64,000 nucleotides of DNA, taken from positions 124,001-188,000 of the forward strand of contig NZ_AWWI01000182.1 of the NCBI RefSeq assembly GCF_002760615.1, written 5' to 3'. This document shows, in pieces, positions 19,142 through 28,365 of this stretch. Numbering within the stretch: position 1 is the first letter of the stretch; each line of letters starts with the position of its first letter. The translations under genes were made by a program, and so were the position numbers. Source of the stretch: Puniceibacterium antarcticum (GTDB lineage: Bacteria; Pseudomonadota; Alphaproteobacteria; Rhodobacterales; Rhodobacteraceae). Under the pieces are notes generated by a model, which saw nothing but the letters and a program-made list of their open reading frames with translations, was not told the origin of the DNA and ran no database searches.

Positions 19142-20815
19142 TCAGTTTGCCTGACGACGCAGGAATGCGGGGATCTCGATCCGCTCCTGATCCGGGTCGG
19201 GTTCCTGGTCGATCATCGGGTCCGGCTGCTGGGTCTGGCGCGCCTGAACCGGCGGCTGCTGACGGCGGTGCGCCTGTGTGTCCTGGCCGTGGCCGGTCAT
19301 GCGGTTGATCAGAGAGTTGATGCCAAAGCGCGGGTTGCGATCGCTTTCCGCAGGTTCCGGTGCAGCTGGCGCTGCGGCACGTCCCATGCCCTGGGGCTGA
19401 TTCGGACGGACGCGGGCGGCAGCGGCCTGAAGGCGTGACATTGTTTCCTGCGACGGGGTGCCGGGGGCCGGGGCGCGCGGGGCGACAAAAGTGTCCGGCT
19501 CTGCCTCGATATCGGAGCGGGGCTGGAACTGCGCAACCTTGGGCTTGTAGGCCGGGGGCGGCAGACCGTCATCCTGAGCTGCGGACTTGTAGCGTCCCTC
19601 TTGCTCGAACGACGCCTGATGACGCTCTTGCTGAGCGGTGACGCCGTTGAACGGCGCTGTGTGCTCGTCCTCGTCCTCATACTCGAGCTCTGCGCGCTGT
19701 GCGGCGACGGGTTGTTTCGGCGCGGGCTTGGCAGCCGGCCTTGGCTGCAGGGGCGCGGGTGCCGGTGCGGCGGCAAGCGGCGCATCGACCTGCTGCTTGA
19801 GCGGCTGGGCAAGCGAGCGGCGCGCCACTGGAACTTCGGTGTTCACATCCATAGCGTCGATGCCTGTCGCAACAACGCTGACGCGCATCTTGCCTTCCAT
19901 CGTGCTGTCGAGAGTCGAGCCGACGATGATGTTCGCGTCCTGATCCACTTCTTCGCGGATGCGGTTGGCGGCTTCGTCCAGTTCGAACAGCGTCAGGTCG
20001 TGACCGCCGGTGATGTTGATCAGAACACCCTTGGCGCCGCGCAGGCTGATTTCGTCGAGCAGCGGGTTGGCGATGGCCTTTTCGGCGGCCTGGATGGCGC
20101 GATCTTCGCCCTCGGCTTCGCCCGTGCCCATCATCGCCTTACCCATCTCGTCCATCACGGCGCGCACATCCGCAAAGTCGAGGTTGATGAGGCCCGGACG
20201 CACCATAAGGTCGGTCACGCCCTTGACGCCCTGATAAAGCACGTCATCGGCCAGCGAGAAGGCTTCGGTAAAAGTGGTCTTTTCATTCGCCAGACGGAAG
20301 AGGTTCTGGTTGGGAATGATGATCAGCGTATCGACGACCTTTTGCAGCGCCTCGACGCCCGCTTCGGCCTGACGCATCCGCTTGTTGCCTTCGAACTGGA
20401 AGGGCTTGGTCACAACACCGACGGTCAGTACACCCAATTCACGCGCAGCCTGCGCGATGATCGGTGCCGCGCCCGTCCCGGTGCCACCGCCCATGCCGGC
20501 GGTGATGAAACACATATGCGCACCCGCCAGATGGTCGACGATCTGCTCGATGCTTTCTTCGGCTGCGGCGGCGCCAACGCTTGCGCGGGCCCCTGCCCCC
20601 AGACCTTCGGTCACCTTGATGCCCAGCTGGACCTTGCTGATGGACTTGCTTTGCTGCAGAGCCTGAGCATCGGTGTTCGCGACCACGAAATCGACGCCGT
20701 CCAACTCTTTCTCGATCATGTTATTGACCGCGTTGCCACCGGCCCCACCAACGCCGAACACCGTGATGCGGGGTTTCAAGTCTTCCTGTCCGGGCATTGT
20801 AAGGTTAAGTGCCAT
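19142..20815 (-). CDS. ftsZ: Cell division protein FtsZ
   Basis: The tubulin-like GTPase that forms the Z ring. The N-terminal GTPase core has [15 protein letters not shown], the tubulin signature [10 protein letters not shown] and the T7 synergy loop region [11 protein letters not shown]. At 557 residues it is long: from about residue 320 there is a disordered linker rich in Pro, Ala and Gln, typical of alphaproteobacteria, ending in the conserved peptide [14 protein letters not shown] that binds FtsA. It is the last gene of the dcw block here and has a 474-base upstream gap. Confidence 0.97.
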   Translation of the reverse strand: MALNLTMPGQEDLKPRITVFGVGGAGGNAVNNMIEKELDGVDFVVANTDAQALQQSKSISKVQLGIKVTEGLGAGARASVGAAAAEESIEQIVDHLAGAHMCFITAGMGGGTGTGAAPIIAQAARELGVLTVGVVTKPFQFEGNKRMRQAEAGVEALQKVVDTLIIIPNQNLFRLANEKTTFTEAFSLADDVLYQGVKGVTDLMVRPGLINLDFADVRAVMDEMGKAMMGTGEAEGEDRAIQAAEKAIANPLLDEISLRGAKGVLINITGGHDLTLFELDEAANRIREEVDQDANIIVGSTLDSTMEGKMRVSVVATGIDAMDVNTEVPVARRSLAQPLKQQVDAPLAAAPAPAPLQPRPAAKPAPKQPVAAQRAELEYEDEDEHTAPFNGVTAQQERHQASFEQEGRYKSAAQDDGLPPPAYKPKVAQFQPRSDIEAEPDTFVAPRAPAPGTPSQETMSRLQAAAARVRPNQPQGMGRAAAPAAPEPAESDRNPRFGINSLINRMTGHGQDTQAHRRQQPPVQARQTQQPDPMIDQEPDPDQERIEIPAFLRRQAN

Positions 20816-21289
20816 TTAAGTTGTCCGCCTGTATTTACCGCCCGATTTCATCGGGCTTGCTGCCATCGGTTTTGTTAAATTCTAACAAGACAGCGCCCTC
20901 ACGTCACGCAAAAACTTAGAAAATACCACAAATTGTAGCTTATTCAGGCTATTTTCTGCCAACTGCTTGGGTTTATGACTAGTGGTAGTGGTTTGAGGGC
21001 CTGACACACCTATCGACACCCCAGAGATACGCCCGGAGCGCCCGAATTCTGTCTTCTTGTCAGGGGTCGCTGCTCGACCGCCAGTCGCCTCATCGTGCTG
21101 TGCACCACGCCTCTGTCGGGCGTCTTGGGCAATATCGCTTACTTTCAGGGGAAAGTCATGCGCTTTGTGACGGCGAATTGCCCCTTCGGCGGTTCTTTGC
21201 AAGCCGTCCCGCCCCCCGCCGCGCACCGCCAGGCGCGTCTTGCCCGCCAGGGGCCAAAAACCGCCTGCGCCGGGCACGCCCCGTGGCCT
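20816..21289 (-). promoter_or_regulatory. ftsZ upstream region with an inverted repeat
   Basis: This 474-base gap between ftsA and ftsZ has no convincing gene; a 131-residue minus-strand frame lacks a plausible start site and family features. About 57-73 bases upstream of ftsZ lies a perfect inverted repeat TTGTTA-AATTC-TAACAA (20872-20888). It could be an operator for a cell-cycle regulator, but no specific regulator can be named with confidence. Confidence 0.5.
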
Positions 21290-22624
21290 TTACCAGTTGT
21301 CGCGGAACCACTTCACCGCCCGTTTCAGGGACCGTGCCGGGTACCGTTCGACCGGGATTTCGAAATCCCACCATTCGTCCTGCGGATGTGCTGCGAACAG
21401 GCACAGGCCCACCGCGCTGGCAAAACCCGGTCCCGTTGCCGCCTGCGGCAGACCATGCACGCGCATCGGGCGGCCCAGACGGACCTGCTGGCCAAGGATC
21501 TTGCTTGCCAGACCGTCAAGCCCCGGGATCTGCGACGCCCCGCCGGTCAGCACGATCTGCTGGCTGGGCAGGTACTCGAACCCGGCGGCGTCCAGACGGG
21601 CGCGGACCTCTTCGAGGATCTCCTCGACCCGGGGGCGCATGATGCCGATCAGTTCGGCCCGGCTGACGGTGCGGCGGTCGTGATGCCAGTCACCTGTGTC
21701 GCCGCCGATCTCGATCATTTCGCGATCATCCATGCCGGTGGCATGGACGCCGCCGTAAAAGGTCTTGATCCGTTCGGCCGTCGCCATCGGCACCTGAAGG
21801 CCCATAGAGATGTCGCCGGTCACGTGATCGCCGCCCATGCGCACCGCATCTGCATAGATCATGTGTTTCTTCATGAAGATCGAAACGCCGGTTGCGCCAC
21901 CGCCCAGATCGATGCAGGCGGCCCCCAGTTCCTGTTCATCTTCGACCAGCGCCGAGACGCCGCTGACATAGGCCGAGGACGCAATGCCCGCCAGTTCCAG
22001 ATCGCAGCGTTTCACGCAATGGGCAAGGTTCTGGATCGCCATGCCTTCGACCGTCAGCATGTGCATGTCGGTGCTCAGCGTCTGGCCCAGCTGACCGCGC
22101 GGATCGGCAAGTCCAGAGCGGTGGTCGAGCGCAAAGTTCACCGGCTGGGCGTGCAGCACCTCGCGGTCATGGCCGAAATCGGGAACGTCACAGGCGCTCA
22201 GCACGCGGGCGATATCCTGTTCGGACACGGTGGTGCCTTCAAGCTCGACCTTGCCATCGAGCCCGTAAGAGCGCGGCTCGGCCCCAGAAAAGCAGGCGAT
22301 GACGTGGTCAACCCGGATCTGCGCCATCTTCTGCGCGGCCTGAACGGCGGTGCGGATGGCGCGTTCGGTTTCGCCCATGGCGTCGATTTCGCCAAAGCGC
22401 ACACCACGCGACCGGGTGGTCGCCGCGCCGATCACGCGAAAACCCGACTGCCCGGCCAGCGAGCCGATGCCGTCAGTGTCCCCGCCCTTTTCCGAGCCGT
22501 CAAATCGCAGGACCAGGCAGGCAATCTTGGACGATCCGACATCCAGAATTGCAATCACGCCCCTCTGCATCGCGGCCTTGCGCATGTTGCGCATGGCGCG
22601 CTGCGATTCATACAGCTCGATCAT
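21290..22624 (-). CDS. ftsA: Cell division protein FtsA
   Basis: The actin-like membrane tether of FtsZ, 444 residues. Nucleotide-binding features are IAILDVGSSKIACLVLRF (phosphate 1) and IDLGGGATGVSIF (phosphate 2), with LTGGASQIPGL (adenosine motif). The C-terminus ends in an amphipathic helix (SLKRAVKWFRDNW) for membrane binding. Its ATG overlaps the ftsQ stop (ATGA), so the two are translationally coupled. Confidence 0.96.
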   Translation of the reverse strand: MIELYESQRAMRNMRKAAMQRGVIAILDVGSSKIACLVLRFDGSEKGGDTDGIGSLAGQSGFRVIGAATTRSRGVRFGEIDAMGETERAIRTAVQAAQKMAQIRVDHVIACFSGAEPRSYGLDGKVELEGTTVSEQDIARVLSACDVPDFGHDREVLHAQPVNFALDHRSGLADPRGQLGQTLSTDMHMLTVEGMAIQNLAHCVKRCDLELAGIASSAYVSGVSALVEDEQELGAACIDLGGGATGVSIFMKKHMIYADAVRMGGDHVTGDISMGLQVPMATAERIKTFYGGVHATGMDDREMIEIGGDTGDWHHDRRTVSRAELIGIMRPRVEEILEEVRARLDAAGFEYLPSQQIVLTGGASQIPGLDGLASKILGQQVRLGRPMRVHGLPQAATGPGFASAVGLCLFAAHPQDEWWDFEIPVERYPARSLKRAVKWFRDNW

Positions 22625-23490
22625 CTGTTATCCCCAACTTTCATCGTCTTCATTTCGCGCAATTCCTGAATTGCATATTCCGTCAGCCGCAAGGTCGGCC
22701 GCTGCGACAGGCGCAGATCGACCAGTTGCAAATCCCGGCTGAGCAGGTCCACCGCCTGATCCATCGCAATGGCGCGTTCCAACGCCTGCACCGCGCCGGT
22801 TTCGGGCAGCAGGATGCGCTGATCGCGGTCCAGCACCACATCCCAGCGCCGCTGCCCGATCCGCTGCACCGCGCGCAGCCGGGGCAAGAGCGGCTGCGCC
22901 GCCGCCAGCAACGCCAGCGCCTCGCCCACATATTTGTCCGCGCCGAGTCCGGCGATCAGCGGCAGATCCGGATATTCGCCGCGATGCACAAGGCTGCCCA
23001 CATGCACGCCGTTCTTGTCCAGAATTTCCAGCCCGTCTTCAGAGCGCCAGACCACCACCGGCAGCCGTTCCACCACATCGACCTGCAGAATGCCGCCCTG
23101 GGCAATGCGCAGCCGCGCGCTTTCGACCGCGTCCAGCCCATTGACCTTTTCGCGCATGGCATCCAGCGGCAGTTCAAAGGACGAGATCGGCAATGCCACG
23201 GTCAGCACCCGGCGCACCTCTTCGGCCACGCCTGCGCTCGCGCCACTGATCGCCATTTCCGTCACCATGAATTCGGGACGCTGTTCAAAAGCGGTGCGCA
23301 GTTCCGTGACCATGCCAAACACCGTGTCGCGGTTGCCCTGATCCGAGAACCAGAGGGCGGCGCCGCCAAAGACGATGGCAAGAGGCAGACCGATCCGCAG
23401 CAGACGCCGGTAGAGCGGCGTCAGCATCATGCGTTGCAGACGATAGCGCAACCGCGACGGTGCAGGGTCAGACCGGCTTATCTGTGGCAA
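22621..23490 (-). CDS. ftsQ: Cell division protein FtsQ
   Basis: A bitopic divisome protein that links FtsB/FtsL to the ring. One membrane segment (LRIGLPLAIVFGGAALWF) is followed by a POTRA domain (about residues 75-145) and the FtsQ beta domain. The frame opens at GTG 23517, but no ribosome site precedes it; TTG at 23488-23490 has GAGGA six bases upstream and the resulting N-terminus (LPQISRSDPAPSRLRYR) matches relatives, so I chose it. Either start overlaps the end of ddl; the 3' end overlaps ftsA. Confidence 0.9.
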   Translation of the reverse strand: MPQISRSDPAPSRLRYRLQRMMLTPLYRRLLRIGLPLAIVFGGAALWFSDQGNRDTVFGMVTELRTAFEQRPEFMVTEMAISGASAGVAEEVRRVLTVALPISSFELPLDAMREKVNGLDAVESARLRIAQGGILQVDVVERLPVVVWRSEDGLEILDKNGVHVGSLVHRGEYPDLPLIAGLGADKYVGEALALLAAAQPLLPRLRAVQRIGQRRWDVVLDRDQRILLPETGAVQALERAIAMDQAVDLLSRDLQLVDLRLSQRPTLRLTEYAIQELREMKTMKVGDNR

Positions 23491-24407
23491 GAGGCATCCT
23501 CGACCATCCAGGAGCACAGCTCGGGAAAGCTGATGCCCAGCACCTGCCCCTGTTCGGGCGAAAGTGAGGTCGGCGTCATGCCCGGCTGGGTGTTCGTCTC
23601 AAGCAGGATCAGCCCGTCAAGGCCCCGGCTTTCATCCCAGCGGAAATCTGTCCGGCTCAGCCCGCGACACCCCAGTGCGCGGTGCGCGCGCAGGGAATAG
23701 TCAAGGCAGGCCTCAAAGATCTGAGGCGGGATCTCTGCCGGGACCACGTGGCGCGACCCGCCGGGTTTGTATTTCGCGTCGTAATCATACCAGCCGTCGG
23801 TCAGGATATCGGTGACCGTCAGCGCGCGGTCCCCCATCACCGTGGTGGTGAGCTCGCGCCCCGGCGCAAAAGCCTCGACCATCACCATCTCTGGCATGTC
23901 ATCAGACAGCTGCGGCGGGCCGTTTGCGGCCTCGTTCACCAGATAGACGCCGACCGAGGATCCTTCGTTGTTGGGTTTGACCACATAGGGCGGCGCCATC
24001 ACATGGGCGCGGCGCACCTCGTCGCGCAGGGCCAGCACGCTTTGCACCACCGGCAGTCCGGCATCGCGAAACACCTGTTTGCTGCGGTCCTTGTCCATGG
24101 CGAGAGCCGAGGCCAGAACACCGGAATGGGTATAAGGTATGCGCAGCCATTCCAGCAGACCCTGGACACAGCCATCTTCGCCCCAGCGCCCATGCAGTGC
24201 GTTAAACACCACGTCGGGTGCTGCATCCGTCAGACGCTGCGCCAGATCCGGGCCGGCATCGACCTCGATCACATGATATCCATAGTCCCTCAAAGCAGCC
24301 GCGCATTCGCGCCCAGAGCTGAGCGAAACATCGCGCTCAGCCGAGGGCCCGCCCATCAGCACCACCACTTTCGGGAGTGTCCTGCTCGACATCCCAAACC
24401 GCCTCAT
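23478..24407 (-). CDS. ddl: D-alanine--D-alanine ligase
   Basis: Makes the D-Ala-D-Ala dipeptide for peptidoglycan. The ATP-grasp enzyme (309 residues) shows VVLMGGPSAERDVSLSSG at the N-terminus, VVFNALHGRWGEDG, the ATP site VKPNNEGSSVGV and the metal-binding ending LETNTQPGMTPTSLSPEQ. Two starts are possible: ATG 24407, which overlaps the stop of the tiny basic ORF upstream (ATGA), and ATG 24392, which has GAGGCGG before it. Confidence 0.95.
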   Translation of the reverse strand: MRRFGMSSRTLPKVVVLMGGPSAERDVSLSSGRECAAALRDYGYHVIEVDAGPDLAQRLTDAAPDVVFNALHGRWGEDGCVQGLLEWLRIPYTHSGVLASALAMDKDRSKQVFRDAGLPVVQSVLALRDEVRRAHVMAPPYVVKPNNEGSSVGVYLVNEAANGPPQLSDDMPEMVMVEAFAPGRELTTTVMGDRALTVTDILTDGWYDYDAKYKPGGSRHVVPAEIPPQIFEACLDYSLRAHRALGCRGLSRTDFRWDESRGLDGLILLETNTQPGMTPTSLSPEQGQVLGISFPELCSWMVEDASCHR

Positions 24408-24517
24408 TCTGTCCCGGGCTTGTTGCCCTTGTTCTTGGCTGCGGCCTGCCTGTGGCCGCGTCTTTTCTTGTCAGAGGTCTGTTTCGGCCTCTTTGACGCG
24501 TGTCGTTTCGCCGACAC
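24404..24517 (-). CDS. Putative 37-residue Lys/Arg-rich protein between murB and ddl
   Basis: A reading frame that starts at GTG 24517 inside the 3' end of murB and ends TGA at 24404, overlapping the first ATG of ddl as ATGA. About 40% of the residues are Lys, Arg or His, with blocks such as [10 protein letters not shown] and [13 protein letters not shown]. The composition is like small RNA- or DNA-binding proteins, but no family is recognised and no strong ribosome site precedes it. The overlaps at both ends suggest translational coupling; the base composition of a high-GC genome could also produce such a frame by chance. Confidence 0.4.
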   Translation of the reverse strand: MSAKRHASKRPKQTSDKKRRGHRQAAAKNKGNKPGTE

Positions 24518-25421
24518 GCATAATTTCCCACTCTAGCTCTATTCCGCTCTGTAAGAAAACCTTTTTTCTGACTTCTTCTCCCAGCCCTTCCAGATCTGCC
24601 GCTGTTGCGCCGCCGGTATTGACCAGAAAATTGCTGTGCATCTCGCTCATCTGCGCCCCGCCGCGCCGTGCGCCGCGCATGCCCGCATCGTCAATCACCT
24701 TCCAGGCCTTGAGGTCGTGCACATCATCCGCCCGCCCGGTGCTGGAAAACCCCGCCGGATTGCGGAATGTGCTGCCCGCCGTGCGGTCTTTGGTCGGCTG
24801 GGTCGCATCACGCTTGGCAATCTGGGCGGTCATCCGCGCATTCAACGCGTCGGGCTCACCCAAGGGCGCCTCAAAGGTCGCGCTGATCAGCACCCAGCCC
24901 TCAGGCAGATCGCTGTCCCGGTAGCGCAGGTTCAGATCATCCGCACTCAGCGTCACCAGCGCGCCTTGCCGTGTCACCGCCTGCGCCGACACCAGCACAT
25001 CCTTGACATAGGACCCGTAACAGCCGGCATTCATGCGCAAGGCCCCGCCGATCGCCCCGGGAATGGTGCGCAGAAAGGTCAGATCCACCCCCGCCTCTGC
25101 CGCGCGGCGCGCCACATGCGCATCCAGCGCGGCCACACCGGCGGTCACGCGATTGCCGTCGACCGAAATCCCGTTGAACCCCCGCCCCATACGGATCACC
25201 ACAGCCCGCAAGCCCCCGTCCCGCACGATCAGGTTCGACCCGACCCCCATGGGAAAGACCTCGATCCCCGGCGCCAGCTCCCGGAGAAACGCCTGCAGAT
25301 CGTCCAGGTCCGCAGGCTGAAACACCCAGTCCGCCGGCCCGCCCACGCGCAGCCAGGTGAGATCAGCAAGCGGCTTTTGCGCAGTCAGAGTGCCACGCAC
25401 AGGGGGAAGGGTCTGGGTCAT
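24471..25421 (-). CDS. murB: UDP-N-acetylenolpyruvoylglucosamine reductase
   Basis: MurB reduces UDP-GlcNAc-enolpyruvate to UDP-MurNAc using NADPH and FAD. The FAD-binding block is [15 protein letters not shown] and [27 protein letters not shown] and the catalytic Ser region GSTFRNPAG follow. The C-terminal Glu is in [12 protein letters not shown]. The protein has 316 residues from the [10 protein letters not shown] start; a frame extending to 25481 exists upstream but gives an atypical N-terminus. It lies directly before the small basic ORF and ddl. Confidence 0.95.
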   Translation of the reverse strand: MTQTLPPVRGTLTAQKPLADLTWLRVGGPADWVFQPADLDDLQAFLRELAPGIEVFPMGVGSNLIVRDGGLRAVVIRMGRGFNGISVDGNRVTAGVAALDAHVARRAAEAGVDLTFLRTIPGAIGGALRMNAGCYGSYVKDVLVSAQAVTRQGALVTLSADDLNLRYRDSDLPEGWVLISATFEAPLGEPDALNARMTAQIAKRDATQPTKDRTAGSTFRNPAGFSSTGRADDVHDLKAWKVIDDAGMRGARRGGAQMSEMHSNFLVNTGGATAADLEGLGEEVRKKVFLQSGIELEWEIMRVGETTRVKEAETDL

Positions 25422-25506
25422 GAGACGGGTGCTAAACGGCGGAACGCGACTAGGCAAGTCCATGACTGTGCCAAACACCACCCACCTTGTGGAACTTCAG
25501 CCTGTT

Positions 25507-26787
25507 CTAAGGCCCGCTGGAATATTGCAGCAGCCGGTGAGCAAATTCCAAAAGCCTGCCGCTCAGCAGGTAATGATCAACAATATAGACTCCGCTGCCG
25601 GTCCCAACCGCCTGCGCGCCCGCCATCGTCACAGTATCGAGAACCTTGCCACAATATGAACCGATTGCCTTAAGCGCTGCGAGCATTTCATGTGCAATTT
25701 TGGCCAGCCGCGTCTTGTCCGGCGACGGGTTTGACAATCCCTCAATTGTCTCATCAAGGCTCTGCGCAACTGAACTGACAGCGTGTGCAACGGGCTGCGA
25801 AGCATCCAGCAATTCTGGCGGATTGTTGTGCGAGCGTTGAATGGCCGATGCGTTGGCTGACCTTACTGACGAAAATGCCTCCCGCAAATCGATAGCCTCG
25901 CCAACGAGCTGATACCGCTCCCAGATCGCATTGATCACCGGCAGCGCCTCTTTCGGCCCGGCGTCCCAGATGTTTGCGTCGATCAGCGCGATCTCTTCGA
26001 GCATGGTCCAGTTCGGCGGCTGGCCCTGTGGGTTCAGCGCATGATCATACCACGCCAACCAGAACCGCCAGTCATCTTCGGGCGTCGGATCTGTGCCGCC
26101 CGTGGCAAGCGCCTGCTTGATGTCATCCCACTCTTCGGCAAAGCGCGACTCTTCAGGCCAGAGCCTCTGCGCGAACACATCCTGACCTCGGCTCAAAGCC
26201 AGACAATCATGCCGCACAGCCCTCAAACCGGCGTCGGCGGAGGAGGTGGACAAGGCAACAGATTTGACGGATTGGAAGGTGGAGTTGGAGGCGGAGGAAT
26301 AGACGACGACCGCATGTCCGTAGATGAGGGCGGCGTTGGATTCAGCGTCGGCGGCTTGGTCATGGGCGGCGGCTTCAGCGGCGGTGGCGGCGTGTTCTTT
26401 GACGGCAGCAGCGGCTTCGGCAGCGTGGAAAACGGCAAGAGCGGCGCCTTCGGCGGCGCGGGAGGCATCATCGACATTGTTATTGTAGGCAACGTAGATG
26501 ACGGCGTCGGCGGCGGGTTTAGCCCAGAGATTAGCTGTTGGTATAAGAGCCGCAACGGATGATATCAAAAGACACCGCAAAACCGGCAAAGCGGTCAGAT
26601 CACGTTTCCGCAAATCCGCGCCCAGACTCCATCGCCAATACAGCGGCAGCACCCGCGCTGCCGCCCGTACGGCCAGCGTCACAGCAAACCGCCGCGCCTC
26701 GGCCTGCTCGGCCTCGGTCTCCTGTGGCAAAGCCTCCAGCCAGGCCTTCAGGCTCTCTTCGTCCGTGATATCCGAAATCTCAACCAT
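25507..26787 (-). CDS. Conserved-type unknown protein with HNNPPE motif
   Basis: A 426-residue protein starting MVEISDITDEESLKAWLEAL. Residues 20-80 are helical and acidic, with a possible membrane segment around 75-95 (PVLRCLLISSVAALIP). Residues 100-165 are an Ala-rich repeat region (AAEAAAAVKEHAATAAEAAA). A middle domain is rich in Trp, Asp and Glu (WRFWLAWYDHALNPQGQPPNW). A HNNPPELLDA motif follows near residue 316, then a hydrophobic, Gly-rich C-terminus. I recall the HNNPPE string from other alphaproteobacterial proteins but know no function. It splits the murB-murC part of the cluster; expression with cell-wall genes is inferred only from position. Confidence 0.75.
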   Translation of the reverse strand: MVEISDITDEESLKAWLEALPQETEAEQAEARRFAVTLAVRAAARVLPLYWRWSLGADLRKRDLTALPVLRCLLISSVAALIPTANLWAKPAADAVIYVAYNNNVDDASRAAEGAALAVFHAAEAAAAVKEHAATAAEAAAHDQAADAESNAALIYGHAVVVYSSASNSTFQSVKSVALSTSSADAGLRAVRHDCLALSRGQDVFAQRLWPEESRFAEEWDDIKQALATGGTDPTPEDDWRFWLAWYDHALNPQGQPPNWTMLEEIALIDANIWDAGPKEALPVINAIWERYQLVGEAIDLREAFSSVRSANASAIQRSHNNPPELLDASQPVAHAVSSVAQSLDETIEGLSNPSPDKTRLAKIAHEMLAALKAIGSYCGKVLDTVTMAGAQAVGTGSGVYIVDHYLLSGRLLEFAHRLLQYSSGP

Positions 26788-26860
26788 ATCCGCAGACTGC
26801 CCCGGCCCTGCGCCCGCGTCCAGCGAAACCGCCCCCTGCGCGCAGCAGCCCCCCGCCTTC

Positions 26861-26930
26861 ATCTGCCCAAAAATATCCCGGGGGGAGTCCGCAAGGACGG
26901 GGGGCAGCGCCCCCCTGCCACAGGGCACTC
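26861..26930 (-). repeat. Dispersed CCCGGGATATTT-type repeat, copy 4
   Basis: Between murC and the HNNPPE gene: CTTCATCTGCCC followed by AAAAATATCCCGGGGGGAGTC, a GTCC / GGAC hairpin and GGGGGGCAGCGCCCCCC. The order of blocks is that of the right-hand copy near 15104-15150. It is non-coding and lies at the murC 3' end, upstream of the HNNPPE gene. Confidence 0.75.
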
Positions 26931-26941
26931 AGACGCGAGTG

Positions 26942-28342
26942 TCAGACAGACAACTTGCCCGGCAGCGCATTGGCCCAGGCACTGATCGACCCGGCGCCAA
27001 GGCAGACCACCATGTCGCCCGGCTGGGTCTGTTCGCGCACCAGCCGCTCCAGATCCGCCTCGTCATGCAGGGCGCGGGCGTGGCGGTGGCCGTGGCGGAT
27101 CAGACCGACCACCAGATCGTCGCGGGTGGCGCCGGGAATGGGCTCCTCTCCGGCGGCATAGACATCGGAAATCGCCACCACATCCGCATCGTTGAAACAG
27201 GTGCAAAAATCCTCGAACAAGGCGGACAGGCGCGAATAGCGGTGTGGCTGGTGCACGGCGATGACGCGGCCCTCGGTTGCCTGACGCGCGGCTTTCAGCA
27301 CAGCGGCAATCTCGACCGGGTGATGGCCGTAATCGTCGATGATGGTGACACCGTTCACCTCGCCCACCCGGGTAAAGCGCCGGTTGACGCCACCAAAGGC
27401 CGCAAGCGCCGTGCGGATTTCGTCCCGCGCCATGCCCAGATGGCGCGCCACGGCCACCGCCGACAGGGCGTTGCTCACGTTGTGATCCCCCGGCATCGGC
27501 AGGGTGCAGCCGTCGATCCGCAGCCCTTCGGATTGCAAGGCGATGTCGAAATGCGCCACACCCTTGGCATAGGTCAGGTTCACGGCGCGCACATCGGCCT
27601 GCGCGTTGAAACCATAGGTCATCACGCGGCGGTCGGTGACCTTGCCCACCAGCGCCTGCACCTCGGCATGGTCGGTGCAGCAGACGGCAAGGCCATAGAA
27701 CGGGATGTTCGACACAAAGTCATAGAAGCCTTTGCGCAGCGCGTCGAAATCGCCCCAGTGCTCCATATGTTCGGGGTCGATATTGGTCACGATGGCGATG
27801 GTGGCGGGCAGCCGGTTGAAGGTGCCGTCGCTTTCGTCCGCCTCGACCACCATCCATTCGCCCTCGCCCATGCGGGCGTTCGAGCCATAGTTGTGGATGA
27901 TGCCGCCGTTGATCACAGTCGGGTCGATCCCACCGGCCACCAGCAGTTCCGCCACCAGCGTGGTGGTGGTCGTCTTGCCATGGGTGCCCGCGACGGCAAT
28001 GTTGGATTTCAGCCGCATGAGTTCGGCCAGCATCTCGGCCCGGCGCACCACCGGCAGGCCGCGCAGGCGCGCCTCGTCCAGTTCGGGATTGCCCGGCTTG
28101 ATGGCGGACGAGATCACGACAACCTCGGCCCCTTGCAGGTTCTGCGCCGCCTGCCCCTCAAAGATCTCGGCGCCCAGTGTTTCCAGCCGGTCGGTGATCT
28201 TGGAACGTTTGAGGTCAGAGCCCTGCACCACATAGCCGAGGTTCAGCAGCACCTCGGCAATGCCGGACATGCCGATGCCGCCGATGCCGACGAAATGGAT
28301 CGGCCCGACATCGCCGGGCAGCTTGGTTGCAGCAAGCATCAT
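26942..28342 (-). CDS. murC: UDP-N-acetylmuramate--L-alanine ligase
   Basis: Adds the first amino acid of the peptidoglycan stem peptide. N-terminal Rossmann motif [19 protein letters not shown] loop [16 protein letters not shown], the central block [15 protein letters not shown] and the Mur family motif [10 protein letters not shown] are all visible. About 466 residues. ATG 28342 has AGAGGA six bases upstream and gives the typical [10 protein letters not shown] start; ATG 28369, which overlaps murG, is the alternative. Confidence 0.95.
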   Translation of the reverse strand: MMLAATKLPGDVGPIHFVGIGGIGMSGIAEVLLNLGYVVQGSDLKRSKITDRLETLGAEIFEGQAAQNLQGAEVVVISSAIKPGNPELDEARLRGLPVVRRAEMLAELMRLKSNIAVAGTHGKTTTTTLVAELLVAGGIDPTVINGGIIHNYGSNARMGEGEWMVVEADESDGTFNRLPATIAIVTNIDPEHMEHWGDFDALRKGFYDFVSNIPFYGLAVCCTDHAEVQALVGKVTDRRVMTYGFNAQADVRAVNLTYAKGVAHFDIALQSEGLRIDGCTLPMPGDHNVSNALSAVAVARHLGMARDEIRTALAAFGGVNRRFTRVGEVNGVTIIDDYGHHPVEIAAVLKAARQATEGRVIAVHQPHRYSRLSALFEDFCTCFNDADVVAISDVYAAGEEPIPGATRDDLVVGLIRHGHRHARALHDEADLERLVREQTQPGDMVVCLGAGSISAWANALPGKLSV

Positions 28343-28365
28343 CTCGGATCCTCTGACTGTCTTGT

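Noticed and set aside
19601-20878. 425-residue plus-strand frame antisense to ftsZ
   Set aside because: It is the mirror of a high-GC gene with codon bias; its composition (His- and Arg-rich) matches no family and it has no ribosome site.
20882-21277. 131-residue minus-strand frame between ftsA and ftsZ
   Set aside because: No signal, domain or ribosome site; more likely part of the ftsZ upstream region.
26223-26555. Proline-rich 110-residue frame and Gly-rich opposite frame near 26.2-26.5 kb
   Set aside because: Shadow of the Ala-rich repeat region of the HNNPPE gene, whose reading frame is continuous and better supported.
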